From NCBI GenBank assembly GCA_050633365.1, contig JBOEGJ010000029.1:62001-126000 (forward strand): a stretch of DNA of 64,000 nucleotides, given 5' to 3'. The notes under the pieces were generated by a model. The model had not been told where the DNA came from and searched no databases. It was given only the letters and a program-made list of their open reading frames with translations. The translations under genes were made by a program, and so were the position numbers. How positions within the stretch are numbered: the first letter of the stretch is position 1; each line of letters starts with the position of its first letter. This document shows, in pieces, positions 1 to 8,713 of the stretch. The DNA is from Pseudomaricurvus sp050633365 (GTDB taxonomy: Bacteria > Pseudomonadota > Gammaproteobacteria > Pseudomonadales > Cellvibrionaceae).

Positions 1-1307
1 CTCAAGCAACCACTTATATCGCACAAAGTGGCTTGATTGGTCAAAACGCAACGGATACCGCTGCCGGTCGTCCCACCTTTAGCAGCGCTCAATCGTCTTA
101 TACCATGGACGACGACAGCGATACCTTAACGGTTGATTTGGTTCTGCAACAAGATCAGGTCACCATAACCAAACGTTTTGTATTCACTCGCGGCGACAAC
201 CTCGTCAATCTTGAATACCAGATTCGTAACAACAGCGCGCAAGATTGGCAGGCGGGTTTATTCGCTCAAATCAAACGCGATAGTCACAACCCTGTGGTTG
301 TCGATGGCTTTGGTATGCAGCCTTATTTAGGTGCGGCATTAACCACCAAAGATGAAAACTACAAAAAGCTCGACTTTGATGATCTCGCCGATGAAGACCT
401 AACCCGCAAAGGTGGATTCAAAACCACCATCGACGGCGGTTGGGTTGCCATGGTTCAGCACTACTTCTTGAGCGCTTGGATTCCGGATCAAAGCCAAGAA
501 AACAGCTTTAGCCTTCGCAAAGCTAAAGGCGATATGTATCTGATGGGATTTACCAGCCCTCAAGTAACCGTTCCAGCGGGTGAAAGCGGCGTGATTAAGG
601 CCGACTTTTACGCTGGTCCTAAAGACATTTACCGCTTGGAAAAAGTCGCTCCCTATCTCGACCTCACCGTGGATTACGGTTGGTTGTGGTGGATTGCCAA
701 ACCTCTATTCCACGTTTTGAACTTTATTTACGGAATTTTAGGCAGCTGGGGCTGGTCAATTATTGCCCTGACAATAATGATCAAAGCAGCATTCTTCCAT
801 CTATCCGCCACCAGCTATCGCTCTATGGCGAAGATGCGTAAGTTCGGTCCAGAAATGCAACGCATGAAAGAGCTCTATGGCGATGACCGCCAAAAGATGT
901 CTCAAGAGATGATGAAGCTCTACAAGAAAGAGAAAATAAACCCGCTCAGTGGTTGTCTTCCCATTCTTGTGCAAATGCCGGTGTTCATTTCGCTGTATTG
1001 GGTACTGATGGAAAGTGTTGAATTGCGACACACCCCATTTTTGGGTTGGATCGCGGATTTGTCAGTCAAAGATCCGTTCTTTATCCTGCCTGTGATCATG
1101 GGTGCCACCATGTTCATCCAGCAGAAATTGAACCCGACACCGCCTGACCCGACTCAAGCCCGTATCATGCAAATGATGCCAATTGTCTTTACCTTTATGT
1201 TCCTGTGGTTCCCTGCAGGTCTAGTATTGTACTGGGTAGTGAACAACACCTTGTCGATCGCTCAGCAATACGTCATCACCAAGAATATCGAGTCTACCGA
1301 TAGCTAG
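1..1307 (+). CDS. yidC: Membrane protein insertase YidC, 3' part (5' end outside window)
   Basis: YidC/Oxa1-family insertase that integrates and folds inner-membrane proteins, with SecYEG or alone; the Fo c subunit is a classic client. The reading frame is open from base 3, so the gene is cut by the window edge and the TTG at 33 is not the true start. What remains is the end of the large periplasmic beta-sandwich domain, then the conserved membrane core beginning at the WLWWIAKPLF segment, the cytoplasmic coiled-coil hairpin rich in Met, Lys and Glu, the NPLSGCLP motif and the last transmembrane segments (FLWFPAGLVLYWVVNN). It is followed by a hairpin terminator at 1331. In relatives rpmH-rnpA precede yidC, presumably just outside the window. 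Confidence 0.97.
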   Translation, partial: QATTYIAQSGLIGQNATDTAAGRPTFSSAQSSYTMDDDSDTLTVDLVLQQDQVTITKRFVFTRGDNLVNLEYQIRNNSAQDWQAGLFAQIKRDSHNPVVVDGFGMQPYLGAALTTKDENYKKLDFDDLADEDLTRKGGFKTTIDGGWVAMVQHYFLSAWIPDQSQENSFSLRKAKGDMYLMGFTSPQVTVPAGESGVIKADFYAGPKDIYRLEKVAPYLDLTVDYGWLWWIAKPLFHVLNFIYGILGSWGWSIIALTIMIKAAFFHLSATSYRSMAKMRKFGPEMQRMKELYGDDRQKMSQEMMKLYKKEKINPLSGCLPILVQMPVFISLYWVLMESVELRHTPFLGWIADLSVKDPFFILPVIMGATMFIQQKLNPTPPDPTQARIMQMMPIVFTFMFLWFPAGLVLYWVVNNTLSIAQQYVITKNIESTDS

Positions 1308-1330
1308 ATGATCGGAGTTGAACTCAATCA

Positions 1331-1357
1331 AAGGGGAGCTTCAAGCTCCCCTTTTTT
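1331..1357 (+). terminator. Rho-independent terminator after yidC
   Basis: Arms GGGGAGC and GCTCCCC (extendable by TT/AA) around a tiny loop, followed by six T. It lies 24 bases after the yidC stop and separates yidC from mnmE. Confidence 0.85.
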
Positions 1358-1479
1358 ATGCTTGGCACAAGTTCAATTCACCCCCTCTAGACATTGATTC
1401 TTATCGCCGATCAAACTCATTAGATGCGTTGGCTTGAGCTATCGTATAATCGCGCAATCATTTTTCTGCAGAGATCCAC

Positions 1480-2862
1480 ATGTCATCAGACACGCCTTGC
1501 TCCAACGCCCTCAACAAAGACACTATCGCCGCAATCGCAACTGCGCCAGGTAAAGGCGGTGTCGGCATCATTCGAGTCTCAGGACCGAAAGTTAAGGCCA
1601 TCGCGGAACAAATGACCGACGGACTATTAAAGCCGCGACAAGCCCATTACGGCCCATTTATGGATCGCGATAAAAACGCTATTGATGAGGGCATCACCCT
1701 GTTCTTCCCTGGTCCTCACTCTTTCACCGGCGAAGATGTGTTAGAACTGCAAGGCCACGGTGGACCGATCATTCTCGATCTTCTGCTCAGCCGTGTCACC
1801 GCCCTGGGAGCTCGTATTGCCAATCCAGGGGAGTTCTCTGAGCGCGCCTTTCTCAACGACAAAATGGATTTAGCCCAGGCCGAAGCCATCGCTGACTTGA
1901 TCGAAGCGTCATCAGAACAGGCCGCTCGCAATGCCGTTCACTCCCTGCAAGGAGTCTTTTCTAAAGAGATACACATTTTGATTGAAGCGTTGATTCAGCT
2001 TCGTATCTACGTTGAAGCGGCCATCGACTTTCCCGAAGAAGAAATCGACTTCATTGGCGACGGTAAAGTCGCTGCGGACCTCCAAGCAATCATCAATCAA
2101 CTCGACCGTGTTTGCGCTGAAGCCAAACAGGGTGCCCTAATTCGCGAAGGCATGAAGGTCGTCATCGCCGGCAGGCCTAACGCCGGTAAATCCAGCTTGC
2201 TCAACGCCTTGTCTGGTCGCGACAGCGCTATTGTGACCCACATCGAAGGAACCACTCGCGACGTGCTGCGTGAGCACATACACATCGACGGCATGCCGCT
2301 GCACATCATTGATACGGCTGGGTTGAGAGAGAGCCCGGACGAAGTCGAACAGATTGGTATCGAAAGGGCTTGGCAGGAAATACACGGCGCCGATCGCATT
2401 CTCATGGTGGTCGATGCCACCACCACCGAGGAGACAGAAGCCTCACGCATCTGGCCGGAGTTCGTCGACAGCCTAGAAGACAGCTCCCATCTCACTCTGA
2501 TACTCAACAAAACCGATCTCAGCGGTATGCGCGAGGTCAAACACAGCACTCACCCCGTAATAGGTCTATCGGCTAAAGCCGGCGATGGCGTCGATGAGCT
2601 GCGAACTCACCTAAAAGCTTGTATGGGTTTTACCGGGACTACTGAGGGTGGATATACCGCCAGAAGACGCCATCTAGATGCCTTAGAGAGAGCCCGAGAG
2701 CATCTGCGCACTGGACAGCAGCAACTCGAAGGCATAGGTGCCGGCGAGCTGCTCGCGGAAGACTTGCGCCAAACCCAAAACACCTTAGGTGAAATCACCG
2801 GAGATTTTACCCCAGACGAACTGCTCGGCCGTATTTTTTCCAGCTTCTGCATCGGCAAGTAA
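1480..2862 (+). CDS. mnmE: tRNA uridine-5-carboxymethylaminomethyl(34) synthesis GTPase MnmE
   Basis: Partner of MnmG in making the cmnm5 modification at U34 of several tRNAs; uses GTP and a formyl-folate. At 460 residues it has the usual length. An N-terminal folate-binding domain starts near residue 13 (DTIAAIATAPGKGG). The G domain carries G1 GRPNAGKS at 231-238, the G3 motif DTAG and the G4 motif NKTD. The protein ends in CIGK, the catalytic Cys motif of the family. A TATAAT at 1445-1450 could be the -10 element, though no good -35 was seen. Its partner mnmG is the next gene downstream, but a 735-base gap with the putative oriC lies between them. Confidence 0.98.
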   Translation: MSSDTPCSNALNKDTIAAIATAPGKGGVGIIRVSGPKVKAIAEQMTDGLLKPRQAHYGPFMDRDKNAIDEGITLFFPGPHSFTGEDVLELQGHGGPIILDLLLSRVTALGARIANPGEFSERAFLNDKMDLAQAEAIADLIEASSEQAARNAVHSLQGVFSKEIHILIEALIQLRIYVEAAIDFPEEEIDFIGDGKVAADLQAIINQLDRVCAEAKQGALIREGMKVVIAGRPNAGKSSLLNALSGRDSAIVTHIEGTTRDVLREHIHIDGMPLHIIDTAGLRESPDEVEQIGIERAWQEIHGADRILMVVDATTTEETEASRIWPEFVDSLEDSSHLTLILNKTDLSGMREVKHSTHPVIGLSAKAGDGVDELRTHLKACMGFTGTTEGGYTARRRHLDALERAREHLRTGQQQLEGIGAGELLAEDLRQTQNTLGEITGDFTPDELLGRIFSSFCIGK

Positions 2863-2867
2863 TCCTA

Positions 2868-2885
2868 GACGGCGACGTCGCCGTC
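2868..2885. repeat. 18-base perfect palindrome just after mnmE
   Basis: GACGGCGACGTCGCCGTC equals its own reverse complement. It starts 6 bases after the mnmE stop and is followed by a C/T-rich stretch, not a clean T run. It could act as a weak terminator of mnmE or as a protein-binding site at the edge of the origin region. Confidence 0.6.
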
Positions 2886-2989
2886 GCCTCCCCCCTTTCC
2901 TCCATCACAGACGATTGACTCCTACACGGGCTCTACTCAACGATCCGACAAGAAAATTCCTATTTATGCCAGCGTCCACCACCCTCATT

Positions 2990-3597
2990 CCTCTTGAGGT
3001 ATCCCGTATCCCAGAATTATCCCTTTTAGGTATCTCACAGCTTAAATATCCCTCTATAAAATACTCCCGCTCCTAATAGGTACAAAATTACCATTTTGAT
3101 CAAACTCCCATCAATTACAGAGCTTATCCACAATTGCTCACAGGTTTATCCCCTAAGTTAATGAAAAATCGGTGTTTTTTTGTGTTGATTTTGAACTCCT
3201 GTGGACAACCACTGGAATTGTGGGAGTAAAAGCTCGGAGTGAAAATGGGGATAACTGAGGGTTTGTCTTCTCGTGTGTATAAGTCATGGTTTCACCACCA
3301 GCTTATCTGCAACTAGTGATCAGCTAATACCTTTTAGATACATTGGTTTGGACCTCTTTAACCTATTGTTTTATAAGAGAAAATATCGGTTACACACAGA
3401 TATGTCTCTGCTATTTAATAACAACAACAACATATCTATATATCTTTCATATCTATATATCTATTTATATTCTTATATGTATAAGTTTAAAGATTTAAAA
3501 AAATCAGATGAAATTTTGAACAACTTACCAACCCAACATATAATGTGCGCCCTTTTGAAAACCACGCCCTTCCTGGGTATCCCCAAGAGACTGTTTT
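2990..3597. other. oriC: Candidate chromosomal replication origin (oriC)
   Basis: This 735-base gap between mnmE and mnmG has no convincing gene. It holds a perfect DnaA box TTATCCACA at 3124-3132 and near-consensus boxes at 3200-3208 (TGTGGACAA), 3246-3254 (TGGGGATAA) and 3274-3282 (TGTGTATAA), each one base off. Another, TTATCCGCA at 3603-3611, overlaps the mnmG start. Several TATCCC repeats occur at 3000-3052 and a TTATCCCCT at 3146. To the right, 3411-3545 is extremely AT-rich and has two tandem copies of a 17-base unit (CATATCTATATATCT plus two bases, 3431 and 3448), a plausible DNA unwinding element. Many gammaproteobacteria have oriC next to mnmG (gidA); pseudomonads have it next to dnaA, which is not in this window, so the alternative location cannot be excluded. 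Confidence 0.65.
3431..3464 (+). repeat. Two tandem 17-base AT repeats in the putative unwinding element
   Basis: CATATCTATATATCT occurs at 3431-3445 and again at 3448-3462, a 17-base period. The surrounding 3411-3545 is nearly pure A/T with further TATCTAT and TATAT motifs. E. coli oriC has three AT-rich 13-mers in the equivalent position relative to the DnaA boxes. Confidence 0.7.
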
Positions 3598-5490
3598 ATG
3601 GATTATCCGCAACGCTATGATGTGATCGTGATTGGTGGTGGCCATGCCGGCACCGAAGCTTGTTTAGCGTCAGCCAGAATGGGGGCAAAAACCTTATTGC
3701 TGACCCACAACATCGATACTCTTGGACAAATGAGTTGTAACCCCGCGATTGGTGGAATTGGTAAAAGCCACCTAGTGAAAGAGATCGATGCTCTTGGTGG
3801 CGCTATGGGATTGGCAACTGACAAAGGCGGCATTCAATTTCGAACCCTCAATGCTCGAAAGGGCCCAGCAGTGCGCGCCACTCGAGCGCAGGCCGATAGA
3901 GCCCTCTACAAAGCGGCTATTCGAGAAACTCTCGAGAACCAAGAGAACTTGGATATATTTCAACAATCGGTGGATGACCTCATTGTTGAAGGCGATCAGG
4001 TGCGAGGGGCTGTTACCCAAATGGGGGTAAAGTTCTACGCACCATCGGTGGTATTGACCGTGGGGACATTCTTGGGGGGCAAGATCCATATTGGTTTGGA
4101 TAATCACTCTGGTGGACGGGCGGGCGATCCTCCCTCTATCGCACTAGCGCATCGACTGCGTGAATTGCCCTTCACCGTTGATCGACTTAAAACCGGAACA
4201 CCACCTCGCATTGATGCTCGCAGCGTCAACTTTGAAAGCCTCGAAAAACAATGGGGCGACAAACCTGAACCGGTAATGTCTTACATGGGGCGTTTACAAG
4301 ATCATCCCCAACAAACCTGTTGCTGGATCACTCACACCAACGCTCGCACTCATGAAATTATTCACGGTGGATTAGACCGTTCGCCAATGTACACTGGCGT
4401 GATTGATGGGGTAGGCCCACGTTACTGTCCATCGGTCGAAGACAAAGTTCACCGTTTCGCCGACAAAGATTCGCACCAAGTTTTTATTGAACCTGAAGGT
4501 TTAAAAACACACGAACTTTACCCCAACGGTATTTCAACCAGCCTGCCCTTTGATGTGCAGATAGAAATGGTTCGCTCCATTGTTGGATTTGAAAACGCGC
4601 ACATTACTCGTCCTGGCTACGCCATCGAATATGATTTTTTTGATCCACGAGATCTACAGTACAGTCTCGAAAATAAATTTATTTCGGGTTTGTATTTTGC
4701 CGGACAAATAAACGGCACCACGGGTTATGAAGAAGCGGGTGCACAAGGTTTATTGGCTGGTGCCAATGCCGCTTTACGTGTTCAAGGAAAAGACCAATGG
4801 TGCCCGCGTCGAGACGAAGCCTATATTGGCGTTCTGGTTGATGATCTCATCACCATGGGGACGCGTGAGCCATATCGAATGTTCACCAGTCGTGCTGAAT
4901 ATCGTTTGTTATTGCGGGAAGATAACGCAGACTTGCGCCTCACAGAAAAAGGTCGCGAACTAGGTTTGGTTGATGACGCACGCTGGGCCGCTTTCTCAGA
5001 AAAACGCGAAGCGATTGTTCGCGAGCAACAACGCTTGCGAGAAACTTGGATTCAAGCGGGGAGCCAAGAGGCTGAAAAATTGAGTGAGAGATTAAAGTCT
5101 CCACTCACTCGTGAATACAGTTTGCACGATTTGTTAAAGCGTCCTGAAATTACTTACGCTGATATAGGTGAGCTAAAAGGTGAGGCGGCGAGCGATCCGC
5201 AAGTGCAAGAACAAGTTGAAATCGATGCGAAGTACGCCGGTTATATTGATCGACAACAAGAAGACATTGATCGTTTGCGTCAACATGAAAATACCCCAAT
5301 CCCTGCTGATTTTGATTACAGTGTTGTCGAGGGGTTGTCTAACGAAGTTAAACAAAAACTCTCTGACGGAAAGCCGCAAACCTTGGCGCGAGCTTCAAGA
5401 ATTCAAGGAGTGACTCCAGCGGCGGTTTCGCTGCTGTTAATCTATTTGAAAAAACATGGTCTGCTCAAAAAACAAAAGGCTGTTTCGTGA
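3598..5490 (+). CDS. mnmG: tRNA uridine-5-carboxymethylaminomethyl(34) synthesis enzyme MnmG
   Basis: FAD-dependent partner of MnmE in U34 modification of tRNA (old name GidA). It is 630 residues, the family length. The N-terminal dinucleotide-binding motif is VIGGGHAGTEA (about residues 11-21), followed by MSCNPAIGG and the PRYCPS/HQVFIEPEG blocks; the C-terminal helical domain binds MnmE. The start is ATG at 3598, directly after the AT-rich origin region. A one-mismatch DnaA box (3603-3611) overlaps codons 2-5. Its last four bases GTGA are shared with the start of rsmG, so the two are translationally coupled. Confidence 0.98.
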   Translation: MDYPQRYDVIVIGGGHAGTEACLASARMGAKTLLLTHNIDTLGQMSCNPAIGGIGKSHLVKEIDALGGAMGLATDKGGIQFRTLNARKGPAVRATRAQADRALYKAAIRETLENQENLDIFQQSVDDLIVEGDQVRGAVTQMGVKFYAPSVVLTVGTFLGGKIHIGLDNHSGGRAGDPPSIALAHRLRELPFTVDRLKTGTPPRIDARSVNFESLEKQWGDKPEPVMSYMGRLQDHPQQTCCWITHTNARTHEIIHGGLDRSPMYTGVIDGVGPRYCPSVEDKVHRFADKDSHQVFIEPEGLKTHELYPNGISTSLPFDVQIEMVRSIVGFENAHITRPGYAIEYDFFDPRDLQYSLENKFISGLYFAGQINGTTGYEEAGAQGLLAGANAALRVQGKDQWCPRRDEAYIGVLVDDLITMGTREPYRMFTSRAEYRLLLREDNADLRLTEKGRELGLVDDARWAAFSEKREAIVREQQRLRETWIQAGSQEAEKLSERLKSPLTREYSLHDLLKRPEITYADIGELKGEAASDPQVQEQVEIDAKYAGYIDRQQEDIDRLRQHENTPIPADFDYSVVEGLSNEVKQKLSDGKPQTLARASRIQGVTPAAVSLLLIYLKKHGLLKKQKAVS

Positions 5491-6128
5491 ATAACACTGA
5501 CAACATCATCGCGTTGAAAAAAAGATTGGTGTCTGGCGCCGCAAAAATGGGAGTAGCTCTCTCGGATTTGCAAGCGGCGCAGTTACTCGATTACATACAG
5601 CTGTTTCACAAGTGGAACAAAACTTACAATCTATCGGCTATTCGCGATATCGAATCACAAGTGGATCGACACTTGCTCGATAGCTTGAGCGTGGTTCCCT
5701 ATATCGAGGCCGATCACATGATTGATGTGGGAACCGGTGGCGGTCTGCCGGGAATTCCTTTGGCGATTATGTTTCCACAAAAAAACTTCACCTTGCTCGA
5801 CAGTGCCGGCAAAAAAACACGATTTCTATTCCAAGTAAAAACCCAGCTCAAGCTGGATAATGTGCAGGTCGAAAATCGCCGAGTTGAGAGTTTTCAGCCC
5901 GAGCGTTTATTTGATGCTGTGATCAGTCGAGCCTTTGCCAGCCTCAAAGACATGACCGATGGCTGCCAGCATCTGCTCGCCGATGGCGGTGTTTTTTACG
6001 CCATGAAGGGCATCTACCCCACAGATGAGTTGAGTGAGGTGGAAAAAAACTATAAGGTTTCTGATTCTTACCCCTTACAGATTCCTCGTGAAGACGGTGA
6101 ACGCCACCTCCTGGTCCTGACGCCCTAA
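5487..6128 (+). CDS. rsmG: 16S rRNA (guanine(527)-N(7))-methyltransferase RsmG
   Basis: SAM-dependent methyltransferase for G527 of 16S rRNA (old name GidB). 213 residues. The SAM-binding loop DVGTGGGLPGIPLAI is clear, as are the upstream FHKWNKTYNLSAIRD and RHLLDSL blocks of the family. It starts with GTG that overlaps the mnmG stop (GTGA), the usual coupling of this gene pair. parA follows after 62 bases, so mnmG-rsmG-parA-parB is probably one transcription unit. Confidence 0.97.
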   Translation: MNNTDNIIALKKRLVSGAAKMGVALSDLQAAQLLDYIQLFHKWNKTYNLSAIRDIESQVDRHLLDSLSVVPYIEADHMIDVGTGGGLPGIPLAIMFPQKNFTLLDSAGKKTRFLFQVKTQLKLDNVQVENRRVESFQPERLFDAVISRAFASLKDMTDGCQHLLADGGVFYAMKGIYPTDELSEVEKNYKVSDSYPLQIPREDGERHLLVLTP

Positions 6129-6190
6129 GCTCGTCGACCATAGCGCTAGCGCCCTGTAACCCTAAATGCTGAACGAAGCGGGACAGTAAC

Positions 6191-6991
6191 TTGATAAAAA
6201 AATACGCCATTGCCAACCAAAAAGGCGGAGTCGGCAAGACCACCACTTGTGTCAATCTGGCGGCTTCGCTAGTGGCGACCAAAAAAAATGTTCTGTTGGT
6301 GGATCTGGATCCACAGGGTAACGCCACCATGGGGTCGGGGATCGATAAGAATGATCTCGAGATTTCTATCTACGAAGTCTTGGTGGGAGCTTGCAAAGCC
6401 GAAGACGCCATAGTGCCCTCCCCTTCCGGCAAATACTCGGTGTTGCCTGCCAACGGTGATTTGACCGCCGCCGAAGTCGAGATGCTGACCCTTGAAGACA
6501 AAGAGTATCGCTTGCGCACGGCGCTGGCTGAGCTCGAAGATCAATATGATTATGTGGTTGTCGACTGCCCGCCGTCACTGAATATGCTTACCGTGAATGC
6601 CCTGAGTGCTTGTGATGGGGTAATTATCCCCATGCAATGTGAGTACTACGCGCTGGAAGGTTTGTCGGCGTTGATCGGCACCATCAATCAGATCCAATCA
6701 GTGCTCAATCCCGGACTGATCATCGAGGGGATACTGCGCACCATGTACGATCCTCGAAACAGTCTTACCAACGATGTCTCTGCGCAGTTATCGGATCACT
6801 TTGGCGATCGGTTGTATCGCACCTGTGTCCCGCGTAATGTGCGCTTGGCTGAAGCGCCGAGTTTTGGTCAACCGGCCTTGAGTTACGACCGCCAATCCAA
6901 AGGCGCTATCGCCTACTTGGCTTTGGCCGGCGAAATACTGCGACGCAATGAATCGGTCGATAGCGCTAACAGCGTCGATATGGCCGGATAG
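6191..6991 (+). CDS. parA: ParA-family chromosome partitioning ATPase (Soj)
   Basis: Walker-type ATPase that works with ParB to move the origin region to the cell poles. 266 residues; deviant Walker A KGGVGKTT near residues 11-18, VDLDPQGNAT and VDCPPSLN follow as the Walker A' and B regions. The start is TTG at 6191; the next residues (IKKYAIANQKGG) align with the normal ParA N-terminus, so the TTG is preferred over any downstream codon. It is followed by parB. No parS site was seen nearby. Confidence 0.96.
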   Translation: MIKKYAIANQKGGVGKTTTCVNLAASLVATKKNVLLVDLDPQGNATMGSGIDKNDLEISIYEVLVGACKAEDAIVPSPSGKYSVLPANGDLTAAEVEMLTLEDKEYRLRTALAELEDQYDYVVVDCPPSLNMLTVNALSACDGVIIPMQCEYYALEGLSALIGTINQIQSVLNPGLIIEGILRTMYDPRNSLTNDVSAQLSDHFGDRLYRTCVPRNVRLAEAPSFGQPALSYDRQSKGAIAYLALAGEILRRNESVDSANSVDMAG

Positions 6992-7061
6992 CATCGCCGC
7001 AACTGGATTTTAAATAACAATTCGCCGTGCAGATCACGGCAACCATAGGATTAGAAAAAAA

Positions 7062-7964
7062 ATGGCGGCAAAACGAAAAGGATTGGGGCGTGGCTTAGAC
7101 GCGCTGTTGGGTGGCGCGACTGGGTCTAACGCCAGTGAAGCCATTGCCGCCGTCACCACCGACACGGAGTCCTCGCAAGACGGCACCTTAACCAAGTTAC
7201 CGGTGGAGTTTATTCAGCGCGGCAAGTATCAACCGCGTAAAGACATGCACCCAGAAGCCTTAGAAGAGTTGGCCGAATCGATCAAGGCGCAGGGCGTCAT
7301 GCAGCCTATCGTTGTGCGACCTCTGGGCACTGACAAATACGAGATCATTGCCGGCGAGCGCCGCTGGCGAGCGACCCAGCTAGCTGGACTAGATACGATT
7401 CCCTGTGTCATACGCGAAGTGCCTGATGAAGCGGCTATCGCCATGGCGTTGATTGAGAATATTCAGCGTGAAGATCTCAATCCTATGGAAGAGGCCGTTG
7501 CGCTCAAGCGACTGCAAGACGAATTTGAACTCACCCATGCGGAAGTTGCTCAAGCGGTGGGAAAATCCAGAACCACGGTAACCAACCTATTGCGCTTGAT
7601 CGCGTTGACCGATGATGTCAAAACCATGCTTGAGCATGGCGATCTTGAGATGGGGCATGCGCGAGCGATGTTGTCGCTCGATGCTGCCGAGCAGCGAGAT
7701 GTGGCAAAACAGGTGGTGGCCAAAGGCTTGTCGGTGCGACAAACCGAAGCTTTGGTCCGAAAAATTCAACAGGGATTACCGCAAGTGGTGGTCGCTCAAA
7801 AGCCCAGTTCCGATGTGCTTAAGCTGGAAGAGTCGTTATCCGAGAAGGTAGGGGTTCCCGTGGCCATATCTCACTCAGCTAAGGGTAAGGGCAAAATGGT
7901 TCTGAGTTACAACAGTTTGGATGAGCTCGATGGGATTTTGGCGCATTTGGGTTACAAGCCCTAG
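7062..7964 (+). CDS. parB: ParB-family chromosome partitioning protein (Spo0J)
   Basis: Binds parS sites near the origin, spreads on DNA with CTP hydrolysis and is moved by ParA. 300 residues. It begins KRKGLGRGLDALLGG, the ParA-interacting N-terminus. The CTP-binding ParB/sulfiredoxin-like domain shows the GERRWRA box (about 93-99) and ENIQREDLNP, followed by the helix-turn-helix (TVTNLLRLIAL) and a C-terminal dimerisation domain. A small hairpin, CTAGTGG/CCACTAG at 7961-7983, overlaps the stop codon but has no T run. Confidence 0.97.
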   Translation: MAAKRKGLGRGLDALLGGATGSNASEAIAAVTTDTESSQDGTLTKLPVEFIQRGKYQPRKDMHPEALEELAESIKAQGVMQPIVVRPLGTDKYEIIAGERRWRATQLAGLDTIPCVIREVPDEAAIAMALIENIQREDLNPMEEAVALKRLQDEFELTHAEVAQAVGKSRTTVTNLLRLIALTDDVKTMLEHGDLEMGHARAMLSLDAAEQRDVAKQVVAKGLSVRQTEALVRKIQQGLPQVVVAQKPSSDVLKLEESLSEKVGVPVAISHSAKGKGKMVLSYNSLDELDGILAHLGYKP

Positions 7965-8046
7965 TGGTTTTATGCGCCACTAGACGCTAGATAGAGTGTT
8001 TCGCCGTAAAGCTTGGCACTTAGGGGTTAGCAAGTCCTTATTTCGG

Positions 8047-8075
8047 TTGATTGCAGAGGGTCTAAACCCTATAAT
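8047..8075 (+). promoter_or_regulatory. Probable sigma-70 promoter of the atp operon
   Basis: TTGATT at 8047-8052 and TATAAT at 8070-8075 are separated by exactly 17 bases, close to the sigma-70 consensus. It sits about 100 bases upstream of atpI in the parB-atpI gap and is the only good candidate to drive the nine-gene operon. Inferred from sequence only. Confidence 0.6.
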
Positions 8076-8181
8076 TCGCGTCGCCCGAATTGATGCTCGA
8101 AGACGAGTCGTTGATGGGCGGAAAAGGTGCAGAGCAAACGAGAACTATGTTTAAGCCCAGAGCGTTACCAGAGAAGTCGCC

Positions 8182-8556
8182 TTGGCTAGCATAAAACGAC
8201 CAGCAGTCTTCCGAGTTACCCTGATTCAGTGCGCAGTTTTGCTGCTTGCCGGAGTTGGGCTGAGCTTTTGGAAATGGTCTATCGCAGTAGCCGTCGTTAT
8301 TGGCGGCGTGATTGCGATCATTCCTCATCTCTATTTCACCGTTTTCGCATTCCGTTTTATGGGCGCTAGAGCCAGTCAAGACATTGCCAGATCCTTCTAT
8401 CGTGGGGAAACCGGTAAGTTTGTGTTAACTCTGGTGGGGTTTGCTTGTGTATTCACTGGCAGGCCCGATATTGATCCCCTCGGTTTGTTTGGTGGGTATC
8501 TAACAATGATCGTGTTACAGATTGGCTTGGTAGGACGCGCGGTTGCCCATCGCTAG
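8182..8556 (+). CDS. atpI: ATP synthase subunit I
   Basis: Small membrane protein encoded first in atp operons; thought to help c-ring assembly or cation supply and not strictly required. 124 residues with four predicted hydrophobic segments and the family block FRFMGARASQDIARSFYRGETGKFVLT in the middle. The frame is closed by TAA at 8152 and the first possible start is TTG at 8182. This gives an N-terminus (ASIKRPAVFRVT) like other AtpI proteins. The shadow ORF starting ATG at 8148 stops after 15 codons. The TTG start may keep its level low compared with the rest of the operon. Confidence 0.9.
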   Translation: MASIKRPAVFRVTLIQCAVLLLAGVGLSFWKWSIAVAVVIGGVIAIIPHLYFTVFAFRFMGARASQDIARSFYRGETGKFVLTLVGFACVFTGRPDIDPLGLFGGYLTMIVLQIGLVGRAVAHR

Positions 8557-8713
8557 TACCCGATAATCTGCCAGGTAATTGATTTATTGCGACGCTTTCC
8601 CACAATGGAGAGGGTTTCAAAGTAAAACACTAAAAAGTTCTAAAAGTGGTTTTAGCAGTCGAGCTAAGAAGTCTTTTAAAACTTTTTAAAACTTAAAGGT
8701 GCTTGAGAAAACT

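Noticed and set aside
2789..3076. 95-codon open frame overlapping the mnmE 3' end
   Set aside because: Arg/Pro/Ser-rich product read through the palindrome, out of frame with mnmE; no family likeness.
3273..3620. 115-codon open frame in the mnmE-mnmG gap
   Set aside because: Low-complexity product from the AT-rich tract (Ile/Tyr/Leu runs), overlaps mnmG in another frame, no ribosome-binding site; better explained as origin DNA.
6128..8181. parS site near parAB
   Set aside because: No match to TGTTTCACGTGAAACA was seen here or elsewhere in the window; CACGTG cores at 18,797, 27,320 and 34,308 lack the flanking arms. A computed search might still find a degenerate site.
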